This document shows, one piece after another, positions 43,744 through 54,410 of a stretch of 57,153 bases of DNA. This DNA is from Gemmatimonadetes bacterium 13_1_40CM_69_22 (GTDB lineage: Bacteria; Gemmatimonadota; Gemmatimonadetes; Gemmatimonadales; GWC2-71-9): NCBI GenBank assembly GCA_001917665.1, contig MNEL01000013.1:1-57153 (forward strand), given 5' to 3'. The notes beneath the pieces are model-generated. The model worked only from the letters and a program-made list of their open reading frames with translations, was not told the origin of the DNA and searched no databases. The position numbers and the translations under genes are program-made. Numbering within the stretch: position 1 is the first letter of the stretch; every line of letters starts with the position of its first letter.

Positions 43744-44834
43744 ATGCAATTTAGCCGGGCCCTCCGTGCCCTACCAGTTGTCCTGTGGCTCGCGCCGTCC
43801 GCGCTGGATGCACCGCTGGCCGCCCAAGTGCGCTACCGCATCACCACCGACGGCGCCTGGTTCTTCCAGGAAGCGGGCGGCAAGCGCCTGGCGCGCCTCG
43901 CCCGGGGCGCCCTGGTCGCGGGGGGGGACGGCGACGCGCAGGGCGACTGGCTCGGCGTGACGCTCGAGGGCTGGATCTTCGCCACGTCGGTCGGCCCGAC
44001 GCCGCGCGCCGGATTCGATCTGACGGTGATCCGCGCGCCCGAAGAGAACCTCCGCTCCTCCCCGGCGGGCGCGCTCGTGGGGAAGCTGCCGCAGGGGTTT
44101 CTGCTCACGAAGGTCAACGACGTTAGCGCGGACCGCTGGGTCCACGTGACACGCGCCGGCTGGGTCCAAAAGGGCGACGTCGAGGCAGTCGCCCAGGTGG
44201 CGTCGTCGCGCGCCGCGGGGACCGACACCGGTTCGGGTGGACCAACCCCGGGCCCACGGCCCGGGGTTGCCGGAGCCCCGGGGCATGGCCCCGGGGTCGG
44301 TCAACCCGACACCAGCCCCGCCTCCCCCGACCCCTCCCACGTCGAGTCGGCGCGGCGCACGGTGCTGTACCGCGCGCCCGAGGGCCCGCCGACGGGGACG
44401 CTCGCGCCGTCGGCGCCGCTGCGGGTGCTGGGGCGCTCGGGCGACTGGACACGGGTCCAGATCGAGGGCTGGGTGAAGAGCGGCGACCTCCAGGCCGCGC
44501 CCGCCGGCGTGCTGGTCGGCGTCACGGCGGCCGAGTTGCGCACCGACCCGCAGCGCTACGTGGGGCAGGTGCTCCGCTGGACGCTCCAGTTCATCGCGGT
44601 GCAGAAGGCGGACGAGCTCCGGCCCGACATCCCCAACGGCGCGACCTACCTGCTGGCGCGCGGACCGCTGCCCGAGCGCGGCTTCGTCTACGTCGTCGTG
44701 CCCGAGGCGAAGCGCCTCCAGCTCGACGCCCTCACCCCGCTCGCGACCGTGCAGGTCACCGCCCGCGTGCGCGCCGGTCGCACCCGCTTCCTCGGCAATC
44801 CGGTGCTCGACCTCATGTCGTTGGAGACGCTGCC

Positions 44835-44838
<4 letters not shown>
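43744..44838 (+). CDS. Exported protein with bacterial SH3 domains
   Basis: 364 residues: signal peptide (ALPVVLWLAPSALDAPLAAQ), then SH3-type segments near residues 30-80, 95-140 (ENLRSSPAGALVGKLPQGF ... GWVQKGDVE) and 200-250 (TVLYRAPEGPPTGTLAPS ... GWVKSGDL), and a C-terminal beta domain with an OB-like pattern. Bacterial SH3 domains often bind peptidoglycan. A Gly/Pro linker near residues 165-190 is encoded by two GC palindromes. It starts 10 bases from the divergent gpmI gene and overlaps the next start (ATGA). Confidence 0.75.
44244..44296. repeat. Two adjacent CCCCGGGG-type palindromes in SH3 gene
   Basis: 44244-44268 has arms AACCCCGGGC/GCCCGGGGTT; 44276-44296 has CCCCGGGGC-AT-GGCCCCGGGG-like arms. 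The second is identical over 21 bases to 55812-55832. They encode a Gly-Pro linker. Confidence 0.88.
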
Positions 44839-46630
<1,792 letters not shown>

Positions 46631-46639
46631 CGCAGCACG

Positions 46640-47576
46640 GTGACGCGCGCGGTGCTCTGCTTCATCGCGGTTGCCGCGCGACTCGGCGCACAAACGCCAG
46701 CTGACAGCGGCTCCGTGGCGTCGCCCGATTCAGTCTTTCCCGGCGACCGACCAGCTCTTGATGCGCCGCGGCTCGTGCGCGCGAGGACGACTTCTCGCCC
46801 AGTGCGTTTGCGTCGATCACGCCTGGGCCGCTGCGCTTCGACGATCTGAACCCTGAAGACATCGAAGCAGTGGAGGTCGTGCCCGGGGCGGCGACGGCCG
46901 CTGTGTACGGACCCGGGGCGGCAGGGGCGCCCTCCTGATCCGCACGAAGCGCGGGCGGATCGGGCCGCCGAGCTGGGAGGCGTACGCGGCAGGGGGTATG
47001 CGCTCCGAAGCGGCCCGCTGGCCGACGAACTTCGGAGGAGTCGATCCAACCAATGCCGACCCCGCCTATCGTCACGGTGCCTGCACGCTGGCCGCGCAGG
47101 CGGCCGGACTCTGCGTTCAAAGCTTCGTTCAGCAGTTCAACCCGCTCGTCGAACGCAGCCCCTTTGGGACGGCGCTGCACCGGCAGTACGGGCTCAGGGT
47201 CACGGGCGGCTCGGGCCAATGTCTCTTCCGCGTCTGCCGCGCGGTCAACGATCCGCGAACGCCTCTCGCCGAACAGGCGCGAGCGGTCCTCGGCGAGGCC
47301 GTGAGTGATTATTTCGAAGACGCCGCTTTTCTCAAGCTGCGCGAGCTCTCGCTGACGTGGTACGGCTCCCCCGACGCCGCAGCGGCGCTCCGGGCGCATT
47401 CGGTCGCGGTGACCATCGCCGGTCGCAATCTCGCGACGTGGACCGGGTACTCGGGCGCCGATCCCGAGGCGGGGAGCTACGGACTGCTCCAGCTCGGCTC
47501 GCCTCGGACCATCGCGGACCTCTTCACCCTTCCGGTACCGCGCGCGTGGACGCTGCGGCTCGATCTCGCGTATTGA
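46640..47576 (+). pseudogene. Decayed SusC/RagA-type TonB receptor
   Basis: Three receptor fragments survive. There is an exported N-terminus (CFIAVAARLGAQ). There is a plug segment LNPEDIEAVEVVPGAATAAV, interrupted by a frame change near 46925-46937 after which ALLIRTKRG is read. There is a barrel C-terminus with AFLKLRELSLTW and NLATWTGYSGADPEA, ending TLRLDLAY. Intact SusC receptors have about 1000 residues, so most of the barrel has been deleted. The longest remaining open frame is 46998-47576. It lies between guaB and a permease with no SusD partner. Confidence 0.8.
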
Positions 47577-47653
47577 CTTGACAGGCCTCGAGGCCGGGCC
47601 TACTCTAGCGCCCGTCCCCCAGGCCGTAGCTCTCCCTTTCGCTCGAGGGTCGC

Positions 47654-49090
47654 ATGAATCTGCTCCGACGGAAGAGCGTCACCGACCTGCAGACCGAGGC
47701 GCTGACCGACCACAGCCTGAAGCGCGCCCTCGGCGCGCTCAACCTCACGATGCTCGGGATCGGCGCCATCATCGGCACGGGCATTTTCGTGTTGACCGGG
47801 ACGGTGGCCGCCGTGAACGCCGGTCCGGCGGTCGTGCTCTCCTTCATCCTCGCCGGCATCGCGTCGATCTTCGCGGCGCTGTGCTATTCGGAATTCGCGT
47901 CGCTCGTGCCGATGGCGGGGAGCGCGTACACCTACGGTTACGCCACGCTGGGCGAAATCTTCGCTTGGATCATCGGTTGGGATCTGGTCCTCGAGTACGC
48001 GCTGGGCGCGGTCACTGTGGCGATCGGCTGGTCGGGGTATGTGGTGTCGTTCCTGCACGACATCGGGTTCGACGTCCCGTGCGCCCTCTCAGCGGCGCGC
48101 GGTACCGTGGTGCAGTGCCACGACGGGAGCACGGTGGCGGCAGTCTTCAACTTGCCGGCCGTCATCATCATCGCGGCGGTCACGACCCTGCTCGTCATCG
48201 GCATCAAGGAATCCGCCACCACCAACAACGTCATCGTCTTCATCAAGCTCGCCGTCGTGCTGCTGTTCATCGTCTTCGCCGCGCCCGCGGTCAACCCCGC
48301 CAACTGGCACCCGTTCATTCCGCCGGCCGAGGGGAGCGGGCATTTCGGGTGGGATGGTGTGGTGGCGGGTGGCGGGATCGTGTTCTTCGCCTACATCGGC
48401 TTCGATGCGGTGAGTACCGCGGCGCAGGAGGCGAGGAACCCGCAGAAGGATATGCCGATCGGCATCATCGGGTCGCTGTTGATCTGCACGGTGCTCTACA
48501 TCCTGGTGTCGGGGATCGCGACCGGCGTGATGTCCTACAAGGAGCTGAACGTCCCCGACCCCATCGCGGTCGCGGCCGACCATGCCGGGCTCGGCTGGAT
48601 GTCCACGCTGATCAAGCTGGGCGCGATCGCGGGGCTCTCCTCCGTGATCCTGGTGATGCTGCTCGGCCAATCGCGCGTGTTCTGGACCATGTCGCGCGAC
48701 GGGTTGTTGCCTCAGTTCGTGAACAAGATCCACCCCAAGTTCCAAACGCCCTACATCACATCGATCATCACCGGCATCATCGTCGCGTTCTTCGCCGCGA
48801 TCCTGCCGATTCGCGATGCGGCAAGCCTCGTGTCGATCGGCACGCTGCTCGCGTTCGTGATCGTTTCTGTGGGCGTGCTGGTGCTGCGGGTCCGCGAGCC
48901 GGGTCTACCGCGGGCGTTCCGCGCCCCGTGGATCTGGTTCGTGGCACCCGCCGGGGCCGTCTCGGCCCTGTACCTGATGATCCATCTCTCCCGGACCACC
49001 TGGGAGCGGCTCATCATCTGGTTCGTGATCGGCATCGTGTTCTACTTCGGGTACGGGGTACGGCACTCGAAGCTCGCTGCCAAAGGCTGA
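47654..49090 (+). CDS. APC-family amino-acid permease (copy 1)
   Basis: 478 residues, about 12-14 helices. Seen: GALNLTMLGIGAIIGTGIFVLTG (substrate-binding helix 1), YSEFASLVPMAGSAYTYGYATLGE, FFAYIGFDAVSTAAQEARNPQKDMP (helix 6 region), and GQSRVFWTMSRDGLLP. These match the cationic amino-acid transporter-like YfnA/CAT group. Strongly similar to the permease at 50017-51501, with a LytTR regulator gene between them. Transport direction and substrate are not determined. Confidence 0.9.
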   Translation: MNLLRRKSVTDLQTEALTDHSLKRALGALNLTMLGIGAIIGTGIFVLTGTVAAVNAGPAVVLSFILAGIASIFAALCYSEFASLVPMAGSAYTYGYATLGEIFAWIIGWDLVLEYALGAVTVAIGWSGYVVSFLHDIGFDVPCALSAARGTVVQCHDGSTVAAVFNLPAVIIIAAVTTLLVIGIKESATTNNVIVFIKLAVVLLFIVFAAPAVNPANWHPFIPPAEGSGHFGWDGVVAGGGIVFFAYIGFDAVSTAAQEARNPQKDMPIGIIGSLLICTVLYILVSGIATGVMSYKELNVPDPIAVAADHAGLGWMSTLIKLGAIAGLSSVILVMLLGQSRVFWTMSRDGLLPQFVNKIHPKFQTPYITSIITGIIVAFFAAILPIRDAASLVSIGTLLAFVIVSVGVLVLRVREPGLPRAFRAPWIWFVAPAGAVSALYLMIHLSRTTWERLIIWFVIGIVFYFGYGVRHSKLAAKG

Positions 49091-49107
49091 GGGTTCGATT
49101 CAGTTCC

Positions 49108-49887
49108 ATGCGCCGGTTCAAGTGGTTTGGCTTCTGGACGGTGCTCGGGATCGTCTCGAGCGCGCAGCTCTACTTCGCCCACCAGCGCCTCGGCCCCGAT
49201 CCCTATACCTGGTGGCAGGCGCTCACCGCGACCCTCCCGGACTGGTATCTGTGGGCGCTGCTCTCGCCCGTGGTGGTGTGGCTCGCCCGGCGCTTCCGGG
49301 TCGACCGCGCGAGCTTCGGCCGCCACTTCTTCATCCACCTCGGCGCCAGCCTCGACCTCGCGCTGCTGCATCTGATCGCCGCCGTGGAAGTTCAGAATCT
49401 GCTGCACGCCGCCCGCGGTGAGGCCTATCCCTTCGCGCAGCGGCTGGTCGACCACTTCACGATCCTGTTTCACTGGAATGTGCTGATCTACTGGGCGATC
49501 CTGGCGGTCGTCCACGCGTACGACTACCATCACGCGTTGGAACAGCGCCGGGTCGCGCGGCCGGCCGATCGCCTGCTGGTCGAGGACGACGGCCGCAGCG
49601 TTTTCGTGCGCACCACCGACGTCGACTGGATCGAGGCGGCCAAGAACTACGTGCGGCTCCACGTCGGCGATCGCACGCACGTGCTGCGCTCGACCCTCAC
49701 GGCGCTCGAGCGGCGGCTCGATCCGGAGCGGTTCCGTCGCATCAACCGGTCGGCCCTGGTGAATCTCGACCGCGTGCGTGAGCTCCAGCCTTGGTTTCAC
49801 GGGGATGCGATCATCATCCTCCAGACGGGAACGCGAGTCACGCTGAGCCGCCGCTACCGCGACGGGTTACTGAGCACCACTGCCTGA
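49108..49887 (+). CDS. Membrane-anchored LytTR transcriptional regulator
   Basis: 259 residues: four predicted helices (residues about 8-150), then a LytTR DNA-binding domain beginning DRLLVEDDGRSVFVRTTDVDWIEAAKNYV, with RRLDPERFRRINRSALVNLDRV and RVTLSRRYRDGLL at the end. There is no receiver domain, so it is a one-component, membrane-tethered regulator. Position between two amino-acid permeases suggests it controls one or both. The start ATG at 49108 is supported by hydrophobic-helix placement only. Confidence 0.85.
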   Translation: MRRFKWFGFWTVLGIVSSAQLYFAHQRLGPDPYTWWQALTATLPDWYLWALLSPVVVWLARRFRVDRASFGRHFFIHLGASLDLALLHLIAAVEVQNLLHAARGEAYPFAQRLVDHFTILFHWNVLIYWAILAVVHAYDYHHALEQRRVARPADRLLVEDDGRSVFVRTTDVDWIEAAKNYVRLHVGDRTHVLRSTLTALERRLDPERFRRINRSALVNLDRVRELQPWFHGDAIIILQTGTRVTLSRRYRDGLLSTTA

Positions 49888-49899
49888 GGGAGACGCTCG

Positions 49900-49926
49900 G
49901 AGGGGCGCAGCATGCTGCGCCCCTAC
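49900..49926. repeat. Dispersed palindrome, copy 3 (intergenic)
   Basis: Arms GGGGCGCAGCA and its inverse, matching copies at 971 and 21985 except the first base or two. It lies 12 bases after the LytTR stop and about 90 bases before the second permease, where it may serve as a transcription barrier. Confidence 0.9.
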
Positions 49927-50016
49927 GCCTGTCCAATTGATCCCGCTCGGCATCAGCGCGGTCCCGCTCGTCCCGCGTTCTGGGCGTTCCTGCCGGACGC
50001 GGCGCAGATTGGGCCC

Positions 50017-51501
50017 GTGACTCTCTTCGCCACCAAGCCGATCGCGACCCTCCGCGCCGAAGCGGAAACGACTGGTGAGCACGCCCTGACGCGGGCGCTC
50101 GGGCCCCTCAATCTCGTCAGCCTCGGCATCGGCGCCGTCATCGGCGCGGGGATCTTCGTGATCACGGGGCAGGTGGCCGCACTGTACGCCGGTCCCGCGG
50201 TGCCCCTCTCGATGATCGTCGTCGGCGTCGCCTGCGCGTTCGCAGGCCTCTGTTACGCCGAAATGGCGAGCGCCGTGCCCGTCGCGGGCAGCGCCTACAC
50301 GTACGCCTACGCCACCATGGGCGAGTTCGCGGCCTGGATCATCGGCTGGGACCTGGTGCTCGAATACGCCGCCGGCGCCGCGACGGTGGGCGTCGGCTGG
50401 TCGGCCCACTTCGTGTCGCTGCTGGGGCTGTTCGGCGTCCGGATTCCCGCGAGCCTCACGGCCCCGCCCACACAGTTGTGCACGGTCGCGCAGGTGGCCG
50501 CCCACGCCGGCGGATGCGCCCACGCGGGGCTGAACCTGACCGGGGCGATCATCAACCTCCCGGCTGTACTCGTCGTCGTCGTGATGTCCGCCGTGCTGGT
50601 GATCGGGATCAGGGAGTCGGCGCGGGTCAACAGCGTCATCGTGATCCTCAAAGTCGCGATCGTCCTGCTCGTGGTGCTCGTGAGCCTGTCGCACGTGAGG
50701 AGGGCCAACTGGACGCCGTTCATCCCCCCGAACACCGGGGAGTGGGGCACGTACGGCTGGTCGGGCGTGCTGCGCGGCGCGGGCCTGGTGTTCTTCGCCT
50801 ACATCGGGTTCGACACGGTCTCGACCGCGGCGCAGGAATCGAAGAACCCCCAACGAGACATGCCCATCGGCATCCTCGGCTCGCTCGCGGTCTGCACGCT
50901 CCTCTACGTGGTGGTGTCGGCCGTGCTGGTCGGCATGGTCCCGTATGGCGAGCTCAACATCGCGGCGCCGATGGCATATGCCATGGAGCGGATCGGCGCC
51001 CCCTGGTGGATTCGCGTCGCGATCGACGTCGGCGCGGTCCTGGGCATCGGCTCCGTGATCCTCGTGATGCTGCTGGGACAGTCCCGGGTCTTCTACTCGA
51101 TGTCTCGCGACGGTCTGCTCGGGCCCTGGGCCGGCAAAGTCCATTCCCGCTTCCGCACGCCCTACCTCTCCACGATCTACACCGGCACCGCGGTCTGCCT
51201 GGCCACCGGGATCTTGCCGCTGCAGCTGCTCGGGACATGGGTCAACATCGGCACGCTGCTGGCGTTCGTGCTGGTGTGCGGCGGGGTGTGGATCCTCAGG
51301 TCCAAGCGTCCCGACCTGCACCGCCCGTTCCGCACGCCATGGGTTCCGGTCGTCCCAATCTTGGGCATCCTGTGCTGCTTCGGCTTGATGCTGACCCTGC
51401 CCGCCGACACGTGGATCCGGCTGGGTGTCTGGCTTGTGGTGGGGCTCGCGATCTATTTCGGCTACGGGCGGCGACACTCGGTACTGCAGAAAGGCGTCTA
51501 G
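50017..51501 (+). CDS. APC-family amino-acid permease (copy 2)
   Basis: 494 residues from GTG 50017; a longer frame from 49912 runs through the palindrome and is rejected. Same motifs as copy 1: GPLNLVSLGIGAVIGAGIFVITG, YAEMASAVPVAGSAYTYAYATMGE, FFAYIGFDTVSTAAQESKNPQRDMP and GQSRVFYSMSRDGLLG. It has an extra extracellular loop with two Cys (QLCTVAQVAAHAGGC). The two permeases appear to be ancient tandem duplicates. Confidence 0.9.
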   Translation: MTLFATKPIATLRAEAETTGEHALTRALGPLNLVSLGIGAVIGAGIFVITGQVAALYAGPAVPLSMIVVGVACAFAGLCYAEMASAVPVAGSAYTYAYATMGEFAAWIIGWDLVLEYAAGAATVGVGWSAHFVSLLGLFGVRIPASLTAPPTQLCTVAQVAAHAGGCAHAGLNLTGAIINLPAVLVVVVMSAVLVIGIRESARVNSVIVILKVAIVLLVVLVSLSHVRRANWTPFIPPNTGEWGTYGWSGVLRGAGLVFFAYIGFDTVSTAAQESKNPQRDMPIGILGSLAVCTLLYVVVSAVLVGMVPYGELNIAAPMAYAMERIGAPWWIRVAIDVGAVLGIGSVILVMLLGQSRVFYSMSRDGLLGPWAGKVHSRFRTPYLSTIYTGTAVCLATGILPLQLLGTWVNIGTLLAFVLVCGGVWILRSKRPDLHRPFRTPWVPVVPILGILCCFGLMLTLPADTWIRLGVWLVVGLAIYFGYGRRHSVLQKGV

Positions 51502-51662
51502 CAGAGACGTCACGCAGAGACGTCACGCAGAGACGTCACGCAAGAACGTCACGCAAAGACGTCACGCAAAGACGTCACGCAAAGACGTCACGCAAGAACG
51601 TCTGACGCCTTTGCGTGACGCCTTCGCGTGACGCCTTCGTGCTACGCCTCTGCTTGACGTAT
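51502..51662. repeat. 13-bp tandem array followed by inverted copies
   Basis: About eight copies of a 13-bp unit (AGACGTCACGCAA type) at 51502-51603, then about four inverse copies (TTGCGTGACGCCT, TCGCGTGACGCCT and degenerate ones) to 51662. It starts right after the permease stop and ends about 10 bases before the nrnA ATG. It is open on both strands but I do not think it encodes protein. Confidence 0.92.
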
Positions 51663-51671
51663 CTTGTAGTT

Positions 51672-52691
51672 ATGCTGAACGGTGTTCCGGTTCCTCCCGA
51701 GCGTGCCAACGCAGCCCAGACGGTCGCGGCTGTGCTCGCGCCGGGTACGCGCGTCGCGTTGACGACGCACGTCAACGCCGACGGCGACGGTGTGGGAAGC
51801 GAGGTCGCCCTGTGGCACCTCCTCGCCGCGCGCGGGCATCGGCCGGCGATCGCGAACCCGACGCCGATCCCGGAGCGGTTCGGCTTTCTGGTGCCGAACG
51901 GGGCTGACCACTCCGATCGGGCGGCGAAGGAGATCGAGGCCGCGGATGTCGTGGTCGTGCTCGACATCTCCGACATCGGCCGTCTCGGCGACCTGCAGCG
52001 TGCCATCAAGCAGTCCCATGCCGTGGTGTGCATCGACCATCACGTCAGCCAGGGGTCGCTCCCGGACGGGCCGCGGCTCGTCGCGCCCGAAGCGGCGGCG
52101 ACCGCCGAGCTGGTGTTTGACTTCGCGAGCGCCGTCGGCTGGCCGCTCTCACGCGACGCGGCGCGGGCACTGTACGTCGGTCTCCTCACGGACACGGGCG
52201 CCTTTCGGTTCGCGAACACGAGCCCCCGCGCGCTGCGTGTCGCGGGAGCGCTGCTCGAGCGCGGTGTCGACCCTGAGTCGATCTACGAGTCGGTGTACGC
52301 GAGCGCGCCCGAAGGCCGCGTGCGGCTGATGACGGAGGTGTTGCAGACACTGGTGGTGGAGCCAGAGGCCGGTCTGGCATGGGTGACCGTGCCGCCCGAC
52401 GCGCTGCACCGCCACAGGGCGACCGCGGACGACCTCGACGGGATCGTCGAGTACCCCCGCTCGATCGCCGGCGTGCACCTCGCCCTGCTGTTCCGCCAGA
52501 TCGCGAACGGCCGGATCAAGGTGAGCTTTCGCTCCATGGGGGACGTGGACGTCGCGGACCTGGCGCATCGGTTCGGCGGCGGGGGGCACAAGCGGGCGGC
52601 GGGAGCGTCGCTCGAGGGGTCGATCGCCGACGTGCAGCAGCAGGTGCTTGCGGTGGCGCGGGAATACCTGGCGAGCCGCCCCGGGAGTTAG
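51672..52691 (+). CDS. nrnA: DHH-family oligoribonuclease/PAP phosphatase NrnA
   Basis: 339 residues. DHH domain with THVNADGDGVGSE, VVVLDISDIGRLG and IDHHVSQG, a TDTGAFRFANTSP motif, and a C-terminal DHHA1 domain with FGGGGHKRAAGASL. It would degrade short RNA oligomers and dephosphorylate pAp. The ATG at 51672 is chosen because the upstream open frame lies in the repeat array. Its stop overlaps the convergent MBL gene stop by 4 bases, with no room for a terminator. Confidence 0.9.
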   Translation: MLNGVPVPPERANAAQTVAAVLAPGTRVALTTHVNADGDGVGSEVALWHLLAARGHRPAIANPTPIPERFGFLVPNGADHSDRAAKEIEAADVVVVLDISDIGRLGDLQRAIKQSHAVVCIDHHVSQGSLPDGPRLVAPEAAATAELVFDFASAVGWPLSRDAARALYVGLLTDTGAFRFANTSPRALRVAGALLERGVDPESIYESVYASAPEGRVRLMTEVLQTLVVEPEAGLAWVTVPPDALHRHRATADDLDGIVEYPRSIAGVHLALLFRQIANGRIKVSFRSMGDVDVADLAHRFGGGGHKRAAGASLEGSIADVQQQVLAVAREYLASRPGS

Positions 52692-53491
52692 CTGCGCGGC
52701 CGCAGGAAGGCGGTCACGAAATTCCGCTTCGAGAAGTCTCCCCCCGTCCAGAGCCGCCAGAACAGATCGCTCCCGGGCAAGGCCCGCGCGATCTCGGCCT
52801 CGCCGAGCCCCCGCCCGCGCAGCGCCTGGATCCGCTCGCCCAGCTCGAGGAGAAATTCGCGCTTGTGGCGGAGCCGGGTGCCACCGTGCTCCACCTGGCC
52901 GCGGTGCTGGCAGAACAGCGCCGCCGGCTCGAGCGCGATGAGGCGCCGGAGCGATTCGATCATCGCGTGCACGTCCTCGTCGGCGCGCAGGTAGCGCAGC
53001 TTTGGCGCGAGGTAGAGGTCGCCGCTGAACAGCCAGCCGCGGCGGGGCTCCCACAGGGCCACATGGTCAGGGGCGTGCCCGGGAGTGTGGATCACCTGAA
53101 ACCGATGGCGCGGCGTCTCGAGCCAGTCGCCCAGCGCGGCGACGCGAGCGGGCTCTCGCACTCCCCATGCCAGGCGGCGGTACAGCTGTGGCGCCGCATC
53201 GCGCTGCGCCAGCCGCCCCGCCCCGACCGCGTGCGCCAGTGGGGTGATCCGCAGCGCGCCGGCAAGCAGGGCGTGGTTGCCCGAGTGATCCTCGTGATAG
53301 TGGGTGGTGACGCACTGGCGGACCCCGAGCTCGCGCACTAGGCGTCGCACGTCGCGCGCGAGGTTGGGCGGGCCCGAGTCGATGAGGAGGCCGTCCACGA
53401 GATACACGCCCGTCCAGTACAGCGCCCGGCCGAAGCACGTCCGCGCCATGCGGAAGTATCGGACGTCGCCGTACGAGAGGCTGTGGATCAC
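52688..53491 (-). CDS. MBL-fold metallohydrolase
   Basis: 267 residues with the metallo-beta-lactamase metal sites: THYHEDHSGN (HxHxDH), HTPGHAPDHV, FSGDLYL and a final His in FCQHRG. The C-terminal 60 residues (FLLELGERIQALRGRGLGEAEIARAL) resemble the helical region of glyoxalase II-type or RNase-like MBL hydrolases. Substrate unknown. GTG start. Confidence 0.88.
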   Translation of the reverse strand: MIHSLSYGDVRYFRMARTCFGRALYWTGVYLVDGLLIDSGPPNLARDVRRLVRELGVRQCVTTHYHEDHSGNHALLAGALRITPLAHAVGAGRLAQRDAAPQLYRRLAWGVREPARVAALGDWLETPRHRFQVIHTPGHAPDHVALWEPRRGWLFSGDLYLAPKLRYLRADEDVHAMIESLRRLIALEPAALFCQHRGQVEHGGTRLRHKREFLLELGERIQALRGRGLGEAEIARALPGSDLFWRLWTGGDFSKRNFVTAFLRPRS

Positions 53492-53524
53492 CGGAAGGAA
53501 GGAACTGGAACGGCGGCGGTGGCG

Positions 53525-54181
53525 CTAGCGGTCGCGCACCGCCACCGCCTCGATGTCGAACGTCACCCGGTCGGCGACCCGCACCGTCCCCGCCGGCCCG
53601 CCCCGGAATGGCTTGATCCCGAAATCGGTCTGCTTCACCCCGAACGTGGCCACTGCGCGCAGCGTGTCCGGCCCGATCTCGAGCCGCACCTCGACGGGCA
53701 GCTCGCGCGTCCGGCCCACGATCGTCAGCTCGGCGTCGATGCGGTACTCGCCGCCCGACGGCGTGATGCTCTTCGACGCGAGCGTGATCTCAGGGTACTG
53801 GTCTACCTTGAGGATGTCGGTCCGCATCGCCTCGGTCACCCTGCGGATCTCCTCCGTGTCCGGAGGCGTGAGGACTTCCAGGCTGTCGGCGCGGACCGTG
53901 ATCTCGATGCGGGACATCGCAGGCGCGCCGGGGAAATACACGACCCGGCCGGAGAATCCCCGGGCGCGGATCAGATGCTCGTGACCGGCGAAGCCGAACA
54001 GCCCGGCCTTGCCCGTCTGAACGTCCAGCCGGCTGGCGGGCGAGAGGCGGTAGACGACCGAGTCGCCTGCGGCGGCTTGGCCCCGGCAAGGCACTGGGAT
54101 CGTTGCGAGGGCCGCCAGCAGAAAGGCACCCGCCAGCACGACGACAGGGCTGAGCGGTCTCTTAGCGTCTGACGAGACCAA
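53525..54181 (-). CDS. YceI-like exported protein
   Basis: About 218 residues with an N-terminal hydrophobic segment (SPVVVLAGAFLLAALATIP) and a lipocalin-like YceI domain: YRLSPASRLDVQTGKAGLFGFAGHEH, TDILKVDQYPEITLASKSI, ELTIVGRTRELPVEVRLE and FGVKQTDFGIKPFRGG. YceI proteins bind polyisoprenoid lipids in the periplasm; variants with a HEH motif are common in soil phyla. Start not secure: TTG 54181 gives a sensible signal peptide, while the frame is open to 54289 through another small ORF. Confidence 0.8.
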   Translation of the reverse strand: MVSSDAKRPLSPVVVLAGAFLLAALATIPVPCRGQAAAGDSVVYRLSPASRLDVQTGKAGLFGFAGHEHLIRARGFSGRVVYFPGAPAMSRIEITVRADSLEVLTPPDTEEIRRVTEAMRTDILKVDQYPEITLASKSITPSGGEYRIDAELTIVGRTRELPVEVRLEIGPDTLRAVATFGVKQTDFGIKPFRGGPAGTVRVADRVTFDIEAVAVRDR

Positions 54182-54320
54182 TGACCGCGACTGCGACCCC
54201 GACGGTCGTGGCGACGTTCCCGACCCAGAAGAGGAGCATCCACTTGATGAGCTCGCTACGGAGCTCCGCGCGGGAAGCCTGCCGGACACAACCTAAGTGT
54301 ACGCTCGGCGAGCGACGCAA
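54162..54320 (-). pseudogene. Fragment of a coiled-coil/membrane protein
   Basis: A short frame upstream of and overlapping the YceI start reads RAELRSELIKWMLLFWVGNV and ends VAVIGLVRR, a charged helix followed by one membrane span. It resembles the C-terminus of coiled-coil membrane proteins of the DUF1640/CCDC90 type. Only a TTG near 54320 is available as start, and nothing coiled-coil-like lies upstream, so I read it as a truncated remnant. Confidence 0.35.
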
Positions 54321-54410
54321 TCAATTCAACGCGAGGAGTGGCCCGCGGTTGCAGCGTAGCTGCACTGCGGGCGTTGACTGGCCGGTCGCGGCGCGTCATC
54401 AATAGACGGC

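Noticed and set aside
47578-49887. 769-residue protein covering the first permease and the LytTR gene
   Set aside because: The first two thirds are the shadow of the permease gene in another frame; only the LytTR part from 49108 is real.
51502-51662. CRISPR array or small repeat protein
   Set aside because: 13-bp units have no spacers; reading frames through it give only Arg/Thr/Lys-rich repeats typical of translated tandem DNA.
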